Positions 34,301 through 46,054 of a DNA stretch of 64,000 nt are shown one piece after another; the first letter of the stretch is position 1, and each line of letters starts with the position of its first letter. Position numbers and translations under genes: made by a program. Below the pieces are notes generated by a model that was given only the letters and a program-made list of their open reading frames with translations, made no database searches and was not told the DNA's origin. This stretch comes from Typha latifolia (Eukaryota; Streptophyta; Magnoliopsida; Poales; Typhaceae): positions 11,421,001 to 11,485,000 of the forward strand of contig CM034099.1 in NCBI GenBank assembly GCA_019914945.1, read 5' to 3'.

Positions 34301-34745
34301 CCCACGGATCTTGATCTCCAAGGTGGTCTTCGTAGTGATTCGCTCATCGGATGGGTTCACCTATAACTAGGCTTGTTGTAACCATCCTTGCTTATCTCTG
34401 CCCATAGGAAGGTGGCAGCAGCGGCTCTTCTGGTTGCAAAGGCTGAACTGGTGGCGATAGGTTCATGGGTGTGGACTCACGTCATAGGGTCGATGGTGCG
34501 TTCCCGTTCGCCATGGCTTCCCTTGTCACCCATAATTCCCGCATCATCTCCATCATCATCTGGTTGTTGATGGCCATTTGTTCGGATAGAGATCCCAACT
34601 CAACTTGAACACTAGGTTCTTCCGTATTCCGATTAGATTGGGTGGTTCTGCGGGTGGAAGTCCCCGCAATCGTTTCCCCCTCCTCTATTAGGAGAATCTC
34701 TTCTTCATCTTCTCTCCATTTAGCCATGGCTCTTGTGGTCATCAT
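31352..34745 (-). pseudogene. C3 gag-protease-integrase-chromodomain; RT and RNase H deleted
   Basis: From the ATG at 34745 on minus. Parts in order: Met-rich coiled coil; a frayed Pro-rich linker; capsid core GGDPIDWLYRAEQFFAY (about 34170); zinc knuckle CFRCDEKFVPRHRC (about 33500); protease with LVDIGSTHNF (D-T-G now D-I-G, about 33220); then TFWRNDQRVLLDGSQP joins directly to LLELPNEG (about 32905-32915), skipping all of RT and RNase H; H2C2 zinc finger (HFHDTPIAGHEG, 32690); integrase core with SDRDRIFISEFW and DGQTEVVNRELE (catalytic Asp and Glu still visible); GPYRVLQRIG; chromodomain tail ending RFPNFKP at 31352. Several stops and frameshifts lie in gag and integrase. The junction is the same as in C2. 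Confidence 0.88.
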
Positions 34746-34787
34746 AGGAAGCGTTTGTCCAAGGAACGGTGGCTCTGATACCAAACT

Positions 34788-35751
34788 TGATACGATCTCC
34801 TCCTAGGCTAAGGTTCGATCTCTTCCAATTCTCTGATCTAAACTAGATCCGGCACAGAATTTTGAAATAAGATCCCGAAAGATGCCACCATCGGATCGAT
34901 GTGAAATTTGGATATGTTGTATCCCCAGAAAAGAGCTTTCCAAAGAATTAAATGTCAGGCGAATCGGATGTAGGAATCTTGAGATATCATCCGATTAGTG
35001 GATGAACATCAGGGTGGTCTGTTTAGGATCCATGGATGGAGGCACAAGATCCTAGGATGATGGTGGTTGGACGTGGACCGGCATTTGTGGGGTGGCACCG
35101 CTGAAAAGTGGTGATGGAAAGATTATGGTTGATGGAAGGGTTAGGATAAGTGTTGGATAGATTGGAAGAAGGGGGAGGAGAGGGCCGCCTCTAAAGGTCT
35201 AGGGTGATTGGTCGGTCGAAGAAGGTTAGAAGCGGCGTCGCCGGGGATTGAGGGAACAAGAGCGAAGAAGACGAAGGAGGCAAGGCAAAACTCAATTCTT
35301 CAATAATAATCTTTTGGTTGCCATCCACATCCCTTTTAGAGGCTAACCAAACAACTCAAAATTAGCCCTAAATAATACAATTTCACCGACCGCATTCGAA
35401 CGCGCCCGACTGCGTTCGAACACAACGAGTTCGCTCTTCTCTGGATTTGCGAACGCGATACAAGCGTTCGAACGCGCGATCGAACGCGCCTGTTTCCCAC
35501 TTCTCTAGATTTGTGAATGCGATGCAGGCATTCACAATGCGTTCTAATGGGGCGTTCGAACACACAATGCACACTATCACAACCCGTTCACAATCGCGTT
35601 CACAACCGCGTTCGAACTCACTCCACCCGCGTTCGAATGCGACTTATAGAAAACTTATTTTCTTAGAAATTTAACATTAAAATAAGAAACAAAGACACTC
35701 CTAAAGTGAATCCATGCTCGAGATGACATCGGTGAAGTCCAAATCATATCA
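34788..35751 (-). repeat. 5' LTR of C3
   Basis: Minus TGATATGATTTGGAC at 35751 to GATCGTATCA at 34788. Palindrome array at about 35390-35645. The PBS (minus TGGTATCAGAGCC) is at 34783-34771. Only one PBS unit is seen at this end, unlike C5. Confidence 0.85.
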
Positions 35752-36573
35752 AGTCCGTGCAACTGAGGGAAAATATTCACCAGATATTCTCCCATAGTCA
35801 GCAAATTATGAAACTAAGGTTGATCGATCTATATCTTCTTGATCTATGATTTTGGTATTTACACCCTTGACAGATTCAGACTACAATTGGGATGAAAATA
35901 TGAAAGAGTGGGGGTGATGGTGGTGGTGATGGATGGAGATGATAATAAGGTTATGGATGATAATGGAGATAAGGATAGATGGTTGATGTAGTTTAAGAGA
36001 TAAGGATGAAGGGGAAGAAGTGGCCGAGATCCCAAGGAGGAAGGAGGACTCGACAGACGAGGGTGGTTAGAAGATAGATGACACCTTGCCAATAGTAGAG
36101 GTGGCTGATTAGTAAAGAGGGAAGAGGGAGATTAAGGTAGAGAGACTAGAGAGAGGATAGAGGAAGATAAAAACTAAGAGGAAGATAAAAACTAATATTC
36201 ATTCATCATAATAATTTTGGCTGTCATTCACAACTTTTAAGAGGCTAGCTAACAAGCCAAAATAACAATTATTAACCATAATACTTGTGGACTCTCGCCG
36301 ATCGCGTTCGAATGGGGTCGACCATTTTTTGAATGCATAGAATACATTCTCTGTGGATGCGAACTGATGTAGGCGTTCGCACGTAAGCATTTAAACAGGC
36401 CTGGCCGCGTTCGAATGCACATTTTGCGTTCTCTATTTTTGCAAACTGATGTAGACATTCGCAAAGGCGTTCGAATACGCCCCCTTCCACGTTCGAACGC
36501 GACCTACAGAAACTTTATTTTCTTGAATATAAACAACTAATGCAATAAGAAAATACTCTAGCAAGGTGTATCT
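35752..36573 (-). mobile_element. LTR B3, 3' LTR of host element M2, truncated
   Basis: Minus start AGATACACCTTGCTAGAG at 36573, directly after the M2 polypurine tract, so M2 is a family-B element. Array at about 36298-36505, TATA (CTTAAAAG region) near 36235-36245. The last ~90 bases of a complete LTR are missing where C3 begins (break after GCACGGACT on minus). Confidence 0.85.
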
Positions 36574-36600
36574 GCCCACCATGCTTCGCCCACCTTGTTC

Positions 36601-37206
36601 TCAAGGTGCAAAGTTGGGGAAACGCTCCAAGATGTCCGTCTCCAGCTCCCATGTCGCCTCATTGGATGGTTTGCTAAGCCACTTGACTAGGACCTCCATC
36701 TCCAATCGGTTACCATGATGTCGTCGATGCCTCACAAGTACACGAACTGGCTCCACAATCTCTATCTCCTCCAATGGCTCTGGTAGAACTGATCCAATAA
36801 CCTGATGATCTCTAATCCTCTCTCTCAGCAATGAAACATGGAAGACTGAATGTACTCTCGACCCCTCAGGCAGGCTCCAAGCGATACGCAACCAGACTGA
36901 TACGCTCTAACACCTGAAACGGACCAATGTAGCGATATGCTAATTTTTGGTTTCGCATCGGATGCAAGGTCACCTGTCGGTACGGTTGCACCCTCAAAAA
37001 CACCCAACTGCCGATGTCAAACTCCTACTCCTGATGGCTTCAATCATAAACTTCCTTCGTGTGGTTTTGAGCAAGTTTAAGTTGGGCACGCAACCTCCTC
37101 AATGTGGCATCTCTATCCATCAATGCCAAGTTCACCTCCATCCGATCTGCAAATGCCACTAAGTTATCAGACCACTCCACCCATGGTAAGAACTCCAATC
37201 AGTGTC
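36601..37206 (-). pseudogene. M2 fragment d: integrase C-terminus and chromodomain
   Basis: Minus strand: LAFADRMEVNLALMD (partial, 37190-37140), then HEGSYD- and VFLRVQPYRQVTLHPM-like sequence, then EGSRVHSVFHVSLLRERI (36840), the Arg/His-rich linker RHRRHHGNRLEMEVLV and chromodomain WLSKPSNEATWELETDI, stop at 36603-36601. Chromodomains tether chromovirus integrase to heterochromatin. The piece is bounded on the left by the 3' LTR and on the right by solo LTR C6, whose target duplication GTGTC it supplies. Confidence 0.88.
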
Positions 37207-38187
37207 TGATACGATTCGGACTTCACCGACGTCGTCTCGAGCATGGATTCACTTTAGGAGTGTTTTTATTTCATGTTTTAGTGTTTAATTTCCATTAAAA
37301 TAAGTTTTCTGTAAGTCGCGTTCGAACGCGGGTGGAGTGAGTTCGAACGCGGTTTGTGAACGGGGTTGTGAACGTGGTGAAGAGAATGTACTGTGCGTTC
37401 GAACGCACTGTGAACGCCTGCATCGCGTTCGCAAATACCGACAGGCGCGTTCGATCACGCGTTCGAACGCCTGCATCACGTTCGCAAATCCAGAAGAGCT
37501 AATTCGGTGCGTTCGAACGCGGTCGGGCGAGTTCGAACGTGGTCGGGGAAAATTGTGTTTTAGGGTTAATGTGAGTTGTTGGTTAGCCTATAAAAGGATG
37601 TGTAGGGCAACCAAAAATGATTATTGATTATTGAGATTTAGTTTAGCCTTGCCTCCTTCGTCTTCTTCGCTCCCGTTCTCTCAATCCCCGGCGACGCCGC
37701 TTCTAACCTCCCTCGTCCGGCTAATCACCCTAGTCCCTTAGGGGTGGCCCTCTTCTCCCCCTTCATCCAATCTATCCAATACTTGCCCTAATCCTTCCAT
37801 CAACCACAACCGTTCCACCATCACTTTTCACCGGTGCCACCACATTAACGTCGGTCCACCACCATCCACCATTACCTAGGATCTCGTGCCTCCATCCACG
37901 AATCCAAAACAGAGCATCCTGACGTTCGGCCACTAAATGAACGATATCTCGAGATCCCCAACTCCGATTCGCCTGTAACTAGATTTTTTGGAAAGCTCTT
38001 TTACGAGGCTACAACATATCAAAATCTCACGTCGATCCGACGGCGGAATATTTCGGGATCTTATTTCAAAGTTCCGTGCAAGATCTAGTCCAGATCTGAG
38101 AATTAGAAAAGATCGATCTTTAGCCCTAAAGGAGAGATCGTATCAAGCTGGTATCAGAGCCTTAGCCCCAAAGAGAAGATCGTATCA
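37207..38187 (+). mobile_element. Solo LTR C6 with target duplication GTGTC
   Basis: TGATACGATTCGG at 37207 to GATCGTATCA at 38187, flanked by GTGTC at 37202-37206 and 38188-38192. Palindrome array at about 37318-37550, TATA box TATAAAAG at 37589-37596. It includes one internal PBS-like unit (GCTGGTATCAGAGCC, about 38147-38161), 26 bases before the LTR end. It is inserted in the integrase gene of M2; minus-strand integrase continues on both sides. Confidence 0.93.
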
Positions 38188-38697
38188 GTGTCTTAGCATC
38201 TTTTCCACAAAGCACCATAAATACTGCTCAATGCCTCAATTGACCACCTCAGTTTGGTCGTCCGTCTGTGAATGGTAGGACATACTGAATTCAATCGAGT
38301 CCCCTACAATCCAAAAAACTCCACCTAAAAGTTGATCACAAATACATGATCACGATTGGAGATAATCGTGCGTGGCATGCCATGCAACCAAGCAACATCT
38401 CTCACAAAAATTTCAGCCACTGACTTGGCTGAAAATGGATATGACAATGTAGAAAAGTGCGGATACTTACTCAATCTATTAACCACCACAAAAATAATAG
38501 AGTAGCCACGTACTAGCGGAAGACCTTCTATAAAATCCATAGAAATGTCTTCCCAAATACGGTCCGGTATCGATAGAGGCTAAAGTAATCCGGCCGGTTT
38601 TAATGTAGTTGTCTTTGCCCTTTGACAGACTTCGCAAGCACGGACAAGACTCCTCATATCTAACCTCAGTCCTAGCCACGTGCAGCTCTGTGATATT
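38188..38697 (-). pseudogene. M2 fragment c: integrase core
   Basis: Minus strand: CEVCQRAKTTTLKPA-like zinc-finger end (38640), WEDISMDFIEGLPLV (first catalytic Asp, 38540), SAKSVAEIFVRDVAWLHGMP, SNRDHVF (second Asp, Ser-Asp changed to Ser-Asn), then a broken stretch with the PQTDGQTE region frameshifted. It continues from fragment b across the inserted outer family-A element and into fragment d across solo C6. Confidence 0.88.
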
Positions 38698-39603
38698 TGA
38701 TACATTTAGTTAGGATCTTTTCTTACTGCATTAGTCATTTATTTTCATTAAAATGAAATTTTTTAGGTCATGTTCGATTGCAGGAGGGGTCGCATTCAAA
38801 TGCCCTTGCGAACGCCTGCATCAGGTTCGCAAATATAGAGAATGTGTAATGCGTGTTTGAACACGGTCGAGCGAGTTTGAGCACCGCGTTCGAACGCCTA
38901 CATCGCGTTTGCGCATATAGAGTACGTCTTTTGTGCGTTCGAATGCAATCGGGCGTGTTCAAACGCAATCGGTGGGAATCCTCTAGAATTATGGTTACTT
39001 ATTATTATTAAGACTTGTTGGATAGCATCTATAAATATGTGGATCGCAGCCAAATTTATAATGCTATTGGAATATTGATTTCTTTCCTCTCTATCATCTA
39101 TCTACCATAATCTCTCTCCTCCCTCTTCACCATCCTTCCACCTCTACCATTGGCAAGGTCTCTCAAAACTTCTAATCTCCCTCGACTATCATTTTCTCCC
39201 TCTTCTTTGGGATCTCGACCACTTCTTCCCCTTCGTCTATATCCTTTTACCATATCAACCATCTACCTTCATCTCCATAATCCTCCATAACCCTAACATT
39301 TACTCCACCCATCACCACCACCATCACCCGCGTTCTTTCATGTTTTTGTCCCAGTTTTAGTTCGAATTTTCGAAGGGCATAAATACAAAAATTGTAGATT
39401 AGGGAGTTATAGATTTAATACACTTAGTTTCGTAATTTTCTAACTAAATGAGAATATTTGACGAATATTTTATCACGATTGTGCGGACTGATTCCAGTAT
39501 TAAATCTAGATCTTGATGGAATCATTCCATAGCCTATCTTTTGGTACAAGAACCCATTAATTTGGTATCAGAGCCTATCAATTTGGTACCGTAGACCAAT
39601 CAA
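38698..39603 (+). repeat. 5' LTR of outer A element (A2)
   Basis: TGATACATTTAGTTAGG start, array at about 38766-38975, TATA CTATAAATATGTGG near 39029, CT-rich leader. Its 3' end is extended by two PBS-like units (TTTGGTATCAGAGCC at 39562 and TTTGGTACCGTAGACC) before the last PBS-like ATTTAGTATCAAAGC at 39604, compared with the plain CAAGAACCCATCA end of A4. Confidence 0.82.
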
Positions 39604-39641
39604 TTTAGTATCAAAGCTCGGCAAACCTCAAACCTCTATTA

Positions 39642-40682
39642 ATGGTTGAAACAAGGAAGATGACATCAACAAGAAGACCAATGGAGAGCACACCGACAAG
39701 AGAAGACTCAATCCACGATAACCGTAACCGTGAGGCCGATTCCTTTGGAAGGACCACGGCAGGTACGAGTCAACCAACGTCTATGGGTGTGAACATGGGC
39801 TTGGTGGATGAACTAAGGGGCATGTTCCAAACATTACTACATAGAGTTGATGCAATACAAAAGGATCACAATGATCTAAAAGAATATGTCATGAACTGAT
39901 TGGCTTCATCATCTCCTCGACGAAGACAGGTACCTTAAGAAGGACTAGCAGTTGAACTATACCGATCTGATACCCCACAAGTCCAGGTGTGACATGTTAG
40001 TGTCAATGATCCCCTCTAACCTATGCCTACATATCATCCCCCACCTCTGATACAAAACCCAAGACCGGTGGTATGGGAACCCAAGAGGGGAGCGAGACCG
40101 ATGCGCTTTGTCAATGAGGATTGGCATTTAGAGAAGGAGATCAACATGCACAAAGGTTCAGATCTGAACCACGAATCTTTCGCGAGCCCGACATTACTAT
40201 TTGGGGGAGAACCGCATGCTTGGACTTTCCAAAATTCTAAGGCGGTGATCCAATGGATTGGGTGTTTCAAGTTGAACAACATTTTGATTGTCAAGGCACA
40301 GCGGAGGACACAAAAGTCCAGATGGCAAGCTTTCACCTCCAAGGAACGACATTGCATTGGTATAGATCGGTTATCCATGGTAAAGGATTTACTAGTTTGG
40401 CCGACTTTTGTAGGAGAATTACATGCAGATTTGGGACAGCGGCATATAAAGATTTTGCTGCCACATTAAGCAAGATGGTTCAAAGGACGACCGTATTGGG
40501 GTACCAAACTAAATTTGAAAGAGTTAGTAGTCGTTGTGAGCCACCTTGGCCTGAACTGACATTGATGAGCACATTCATTTCAGGGCTATGGGATGAGATA
40601 CAGGCGGATGTTCGTGCTCTTTGTCCTACTACTCTTGAAGAGGCCTTTGAGAAGGCCGTGAGAATGGAGCAAAAACATAAGG
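39642..40682 (+). pseudogene. Gag 5' part of outer A element
   Basis: ATG at 39642 (MVETRKMTSTRRPMES), a Thr/Arg-rich head, a helical stretch (VDELRGMFQTLLHRVD), a stop near 39898, a decayed linker, then the capsid core DWVFQVEQHFDCQGTAED, ending with FISGLWDEIQADVRALCP and EAFEKAVRMEQKHK (40253-40680). It is interrupted at 40682 by the nested element and resumes at 46894. Confidence 0.85.
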
Positions 40683-41113
40683 TGATACATTTAGTTAGAA
40701 TCTTTTCTTATTGCATTAGTTATTTATTTTCATTAAAATAAAATTCTTGTAGGTCGCGTTCAAACGCAAAAGGGGTCGCGTTCGAGCGCCTTTGCGAATG
40801 CCTACATCAGGTTCGCAAATACAGAGAAAATGTAATGCACGTTCGAACGCAGTCGGGCGTGTTCGAACGCCGCATTCGAATGCTTCCATCGCATTTGAAC
40901 GTTTGCATCGCATTCGCGCATACATAGTATGCCTTTTGTGCGTTCGAACGTGATCGGGCGTGCTCGAACGCGATCAACCGGAATCCTCTAGAATTATGTT
41001 TACTTATTGTTTTAGGACTTGTTGGCTAGCATCTATAAATATGTGAAAGGCAGGCAAATTCATTATGCAATTGGAAAATTGGTTTATTGCATCTCTATCT
41101 TCTATCTACTCTA
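40683..41113 (+). repeat. 5' LTR of inner A element (A3), 3' part lost
   Basis: TGATACATTTAGTTAGAATC start, array at about 40757-40975, TATA CTATAAATATGTG near 41033. It stops in the leader near 41113 (TCTACTCTAAA). Confidence 0.85.
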
Positions 41114-41245
41114 AAATCCTAATATACTAAGACTCTAACTAAACCAAATAACCAAATAAGATAATTAGACTCAATCCATTAAGCCTAATCTCCTTTTGAT
41201 GTGATCCGATTTGTATTAATTCACCATGCTTCTCCCACCTTGCCC
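41114..41245. other. Unassigned junction sequence
   Basis: About 110 bases (AACTAAACCAAATAACC and similar) match none of the LTR families. They are followed at 41220-41245 by the reverse of a polypurine tract (CACCTTGCCCTCAAGG on plus), which belongs to the adjacent minus-strand pol fragment. Confidence 0.4.
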
Positions 41246-42557
41246 TCAAGGTGAAAAGTCAGGGAAACGCTCCAAAATGTCAGTCTCCAACTCCCATGTC
41301 GCCTCAACGAATGGCTTGTCAAGCCACTCAACTAGAATCTCCATCTCTAATCTGGTACCATGTCGTCGTCGGCGCCTAGCAAGTACACGAACTGGCTCTA
41401 TAATCTCTATCTCCTCCAATGGCGCTGGTAGAATTGATCTAACAATCTCATGATCTTCAATGCGCTCCCTCAGCAATGAAACATGAAAGACAGGATGCAC
41501 TCTCGACCCCTCCAGCAGCTCCAAATAATATGCAACCTAACCAATATGCTCCAACACCCGAATGCATCCGCGATCCAATAGCAAACCGCCTCGATTCTCC
41601 AACTCCGGATGGCACTACGGATCATCCATCACATCCTGCAATAATCTCAAAATATCTAGGTCAGATGAACATGCATACCTCAGCTTGTCAAGGAAAGGAA
41701 AGGTAGGAGATGAATAGGCTGCAAGCTCGGCGGTATCGAGTTGGCGTGATAGTGCATCCGCCGCTTTATTTTTCGTTCCCTTATTATATTAGATTTCATA
41801 ATCATATCACAGCAACTTTGTGACCCATAGCTGCTGTGCGGGAGTGTGTATGCCCTATCCCATAAAGTATGGAAGGCACCTTTGATTAGTTTGAATAATG
41901 AATCATCTACCGATCAAATAAGGCCTCCACTTTGTCATCGCATGCAGAATTGCCAACATCTCTCTCTCATAAGTCGATAATTGTTGAGATTTTAGTGACA
42001 AAGCCTTACTAAGAAAGGCTATGGGCCGTCCTCCTTGCATTAGTACAGCTCCTATGCCAACACCCGACGCATCACATTCCACAATGAACTCTTTGGTGAA
42101 GTCCGATAGCACTAGAATAGGTGCCGTCGTCATTGCTGTTTTTAGTTTTTCAAAGGCTGAAGTGGCTTCATCTGTCCATCTAAAAGAGTCCTTCAACAAA
42201 AAAGTGAGAGGAGTAGCGATCTTGCCATATCTGGCAATATAGCATCGATAATATTCGGTCAGCCCTAAAAATGAATAGGCCAAGCGGTCATACATGCAAC
42301 CTTTTGAGGATACGCCGCTACACTATCCGCTGAAATGATGTGACATAAATACTCTACTTCTGGTACTCCCCATAGGCACTTGGACTTCTTGATCTTCAAT
42401 TGGTTTTGCTTCAACAAATTCAGCACATCCTCCAAATGCCGCAAATGCTCCAATTCAGTCCTACTATACACCAAAATATCATAAAAAAATACCTAGACAT
42501 ACCTTCGCAAGAGAGACTGAAATATATCATTCATGAGGCCCTGAAAGGTAGCTGGAA
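41246..42557 (-). pseudogene. Antisense gypsy pol fragment inside the inner A element
   Basis: Minus strand, from 42557: [20 protein letters not shown] (RT), [13 protein letters not shown], the KKSKCLWGVPEVEYL block, a stop, FLGLTEYYRCYIARYGKIA, RNase H with VECDASGVGIGAVLMQGG and YEREMLAILHAMTKW, and a linker up to LDRGCIRV (about 41560). It then jumps to LEHIG and the chromodomain region (GSRVHPVFHVSLLRERI, WLDKPFVEATWELETD), stop at 41248-41246. The integrase core is deleted. No LTR adjoins it. It is an A/B-type element in opposite orientation to its host. Confidence 0.87.
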
Positions 42558-45500
42558 GCACAAGACCCCCCGTTCGAATCTCACACCTACCGGTCATCGA
42601 TGCGATGAACGTTTCACCCCCGTTCGATTTTCCAAACTGATCGAGAGTGTGATGCTCATCGAAGGTCTCGAGGAGGAAGATGAGGTTGTTAATGATGGAG
42701 AGAGTCCCAAGGAGGTCCAAGCTGAAATATTGATGCATGCATATTCGGGTACTTCCGCACCGAGGACGTTACGGGTGGACAGACTCGTTAGAAAGTATTG
42801 TGTGCACATCCTCATCGATTTCGGGAGTACACACAACTTTCTAGATGAGAGGTTAGTGAGGAGATTGGATTTGGATACTAAACCGACCATGGGGTTTGAC
42901 ATTACTATTGGGGATGGCACGAAGCTTCAGGGGGTAAACTTGTGCCGTCAGGTCAATATACCGGTGCAAGGACACAACATCCTTGTGGACTTGTATCCAT
43001 TGGCGTTGTGAGGAGTAGACATTGTCCTTGGCACTCAGTGGTTACAAAGCTTGGGACCCATCACTTTTAATTTCTGAAGCACATGGATGTGCAGCTTGAT
43101 GGCGTTCGGTTTTCGTCGATTCCTGCGATGCAGCCTATGGTGGGGCTGCCTTATGGGTATGATTTGGCCAATCTTCTTCAATTAGGACCAATAGGAGATG
43201 AGCCTCAAATGAGTTCTGGTACTGCAATTGAATTGTCTAATTTATTAGATACCTTTGCTAAATTGTTTGATGAGCCACAGAAGTTACCACCGAGGCAAAC
43301 GGTGGACCATCACATAGAGATTGTATCCGAGGTTGCACCGACAAACGTGAGGCCATATCGATATCCACATGTGCAAAAAGAAGTTATTTCCAAGATGGTA
43401 GCTGAGATGTTGGAGCAAGGCCTCATTCAACTAAGTCCTAGCTCATTCTCGTCCCCCGTGCTATTGGTGCATAAAAAGGATGGGACACGATATTTTTGTG
43501 TCGACTATCGAGCACTAAACGCTATTATCGTCAAGGACCGGTATCCCATCCCGGTTATAGAGGAGCTGCTAGACAAGTTTGCAGGGGCGACAATATTCAA
43601 CAAACTTGACTTGAGAGCCGGGTATCATCAAATTAGAGTCCACTCCGCGGATGTGCACAAAATTGCATTTCGGACTTTGGACGGGCATTACGAGTTTCAG
43701 GTGATGCCTTTTGGTCTCACCAATGCTCCAGCTACCTTTCAAGGCCTCATGAATGATATATTTCGGCCTCTATTGTGAAGGTATATCTTGGTATTTTTTG
43801 ATGACATTTTGGTGTATAGCAGGACTAAATTGGAGCATTGGTGGCATTGATGTGCTGAATTTGTTGAAGCAAAATCAATTGAAGATCAAAAAGTCCAAGT
43901 GCCTATGGGGAGTACCACAAGTGGAGTATTTAGGCCACATCATTTCAGCAGAAGGTCTAGCGGCAAATCCTCAAAAGGAAGCATGCATGATCGCTTAGCC
44001 GATTCCTGCTATTACCATAGGATTGAGAGAATTTTTGGGGCTGATCAGATATTGTCACCGTTTCATCGCCGAGTATGGCAACATCACTGCTCCTCTCACT
44101 TCTTTCTTGAAGAATGACTCTTTTAGATGGACAGATGAAGCTACTACAGGCTTTGAAAAACTAAAAATATTAATGACAACGGTGCCCATTCTAGCTCTAC
44201 TAGACTTCACCAAAGAGTTCGTTGTGGAATGTGATACATTGAGAGTTTGCATAGGAGCTGTACTAATATAAGGAGGACGTCCCATAGCCTTTCTTAGTAA
44301 GATTTTACCACAAAAATCCCAGCAATTATCGTCTCATGAGAGAGAGATGTTGGCAATTTTGCATGCGGTGACAAATTGGAGGCCTTATTTGATTGGTAGG
44401 CGATTCATCATCCGAACTGATCAAAGGAGTCTTCCAAACTTTATGGGACAGCGTATACACACTCCGGCATAGTAGAGATGGGTCACAAAATTGCTAGGAT
44501 ATAATTATGAAATCCAATACAAGAAGGGAACGAAAAATAGAGCAATGGATGCACTATCGCGCCAACTCAATACCGCCAAGCTTGCAACATATTTTTCTCC
44601 TACCTTTCCCTTCCTTGACAAGCTAAGGTATGCATGTACATCTGACCCAGTTGAGATTGTTGCAGGAGATGTTGGATGATCCGGAGCACCATCTAGAGTT
44701 AGAGAATTGAGGCGGTTTGCTTCTGGACCGCGGTTGCATTTAGGTGCTCGTAAATGATGGATTGCAGCAGAAATTATTGGAGCACTTCCATCAAACTCCA
44801 GATGCTGGTCATGAGGGTGACTTGAGGACTTATAGGAGGATATCTCAGAGTTGTACTTGGCTAGAATTGAGGTGGGATGTGAGGAGTTTTATTTGTGCTT
44901 GCGAAGTCTGTCAAAGGGCTAAGGCAACCACATTGAAACCGGCTAGATTACTACAGCCTTTATCTATACCAGACCGTGTTTGGGAAGACATTTCTATGGA
45001 TTTCATAGAGAGTCATCCGCTGGTACATGGTTATTCCGTTAGTTTTGTGGTGTTTGACAGATTGAGCAAGTATGCACACTTTTTGGCATTCTCAAATCCA
45101 TTTTCAGCCAAGTCTGTGGCTAAAATTTTTGTGAGAGATATTGCTCAGTTACATGGCATGCCACGTACGGTTGTTTTGAATCGTGATCATGTATTTATGA
45201 GTGACTTTTAGACTAAGTTTTTCAGATTATAGGGGACTCGATTGAATTTTAGTTCAGCCTACCATCCACAGACGGACGGCCAAACCGAGGTGGTCAATAG
45301 AGGCATTGAGCAGTACGTGAGGTGCTTTGTTGGAGAGATGTCGAGACGATGGTTGGAGTTCTTACCGTGGGCGAAATAGTCTTACAACACCGCCTACCAT
45401 AGCAGCATTGACATGATTCCATTTGAGGCAGTGTATGGACGCGTGGCTCCAATATTACGCACTTATGATCCAGTGGCATCAGTAGATCGTACGGAGGTGA

Positions 45501-46027
45501 ACATAGCTTTGATGGATAGAGATGCCACATTGAGGAGGTTGCGTGCCCATCGTAAACTTGCTCAGAACCATATGAAGCATGTTTATGATCGCAGTCATAG
45601 GGAGAAGGAGTTCGACATCGACAGTTGGGTGTTTGTGAGGGTACAACCATATCGATAGGTGATTTGCATCCAATGCGTAACCAAAAGTTAACATATCACT
45701 ACTTTGGTCCGTTTTGGGTTAGAGCGTATCGGTCCGGTTGCATATCCTTTGGAGCTGCCGGCGGGGTCGAGAGTGCATCTTGTCTTCCATGTTTTATTGC
45801 CAAGGGAGCAGATTGGAGATCATGAGGTCGTTGGATCAGTTCTACCGGAGCCATTGGAGGAGATAGAGATTGTAAAGCCAGTTCGAGTACTTGCTAGGTG
45901 CCAACGATGATATTGTACCAGATTAGAGATGGAGATTCTAGTTGAGTTGCTTGGCAAGCCATCCGATGAGGTGACATGGGAGTTGGAGACTGATATCTTT
46001 GAGCATTTCCCTAACTTTTCACCTTGA
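42558..46027 (+). pseudogene. Inner A element gag (end)-protease-RT-RNase H-integrase-chromodomain
   Basis: Starts within gag just before a shortened zinc knuckle (HRCDERFTP). Then protease LIDFGSTHNF (D-T-G now D-F-G, about 42817); RT with [18 protein letters not shown] and FFDDILVYS (about 43798); a frameshifted thumb; RNase H (44023-44560, YEREMLAILHAV region with stops); H2C2 finger (HFHQTPDAGHEG, 44786); integrase SMDFIESH, LNRDHVF, TDGQTEVVNRG (45290); chromodomain LGKPSDEVTWELETD, TGA at 46025-46027. Stops occur at 43009, 43777, 44271, 44472, 45210 and elsewhere. It is the most complete pol order in the window but has no intact enzyme. The 5' half of gag is lost at the antisense fragment. 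Confidence 0.9.
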
Positions 46028-46054
46028 GGACAAAGTGCGGGAAGCGTAGTGGGC

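Larger units (their letters stand above)
30299..35751 (-). mobile_element. Ty3/gypsy element C3 (RT-less), plus tandem stub
   Basis: Minus strand: 5' LTR 35751-34788, PBS 34783-34772, gag-protease-[deletion]-integrase-chromodomain 34745-31352, polypurine tract, LTR 31324-30396, then PBS and gag start of a second copy down to 30299. This arrangement (LTR, body, LTR, partial body) is what unequal recombination between two copies leaves. It interrupts the 3' LTR of M2: base 35752 onward is a truncated B LTR. Confidence 0.85.
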
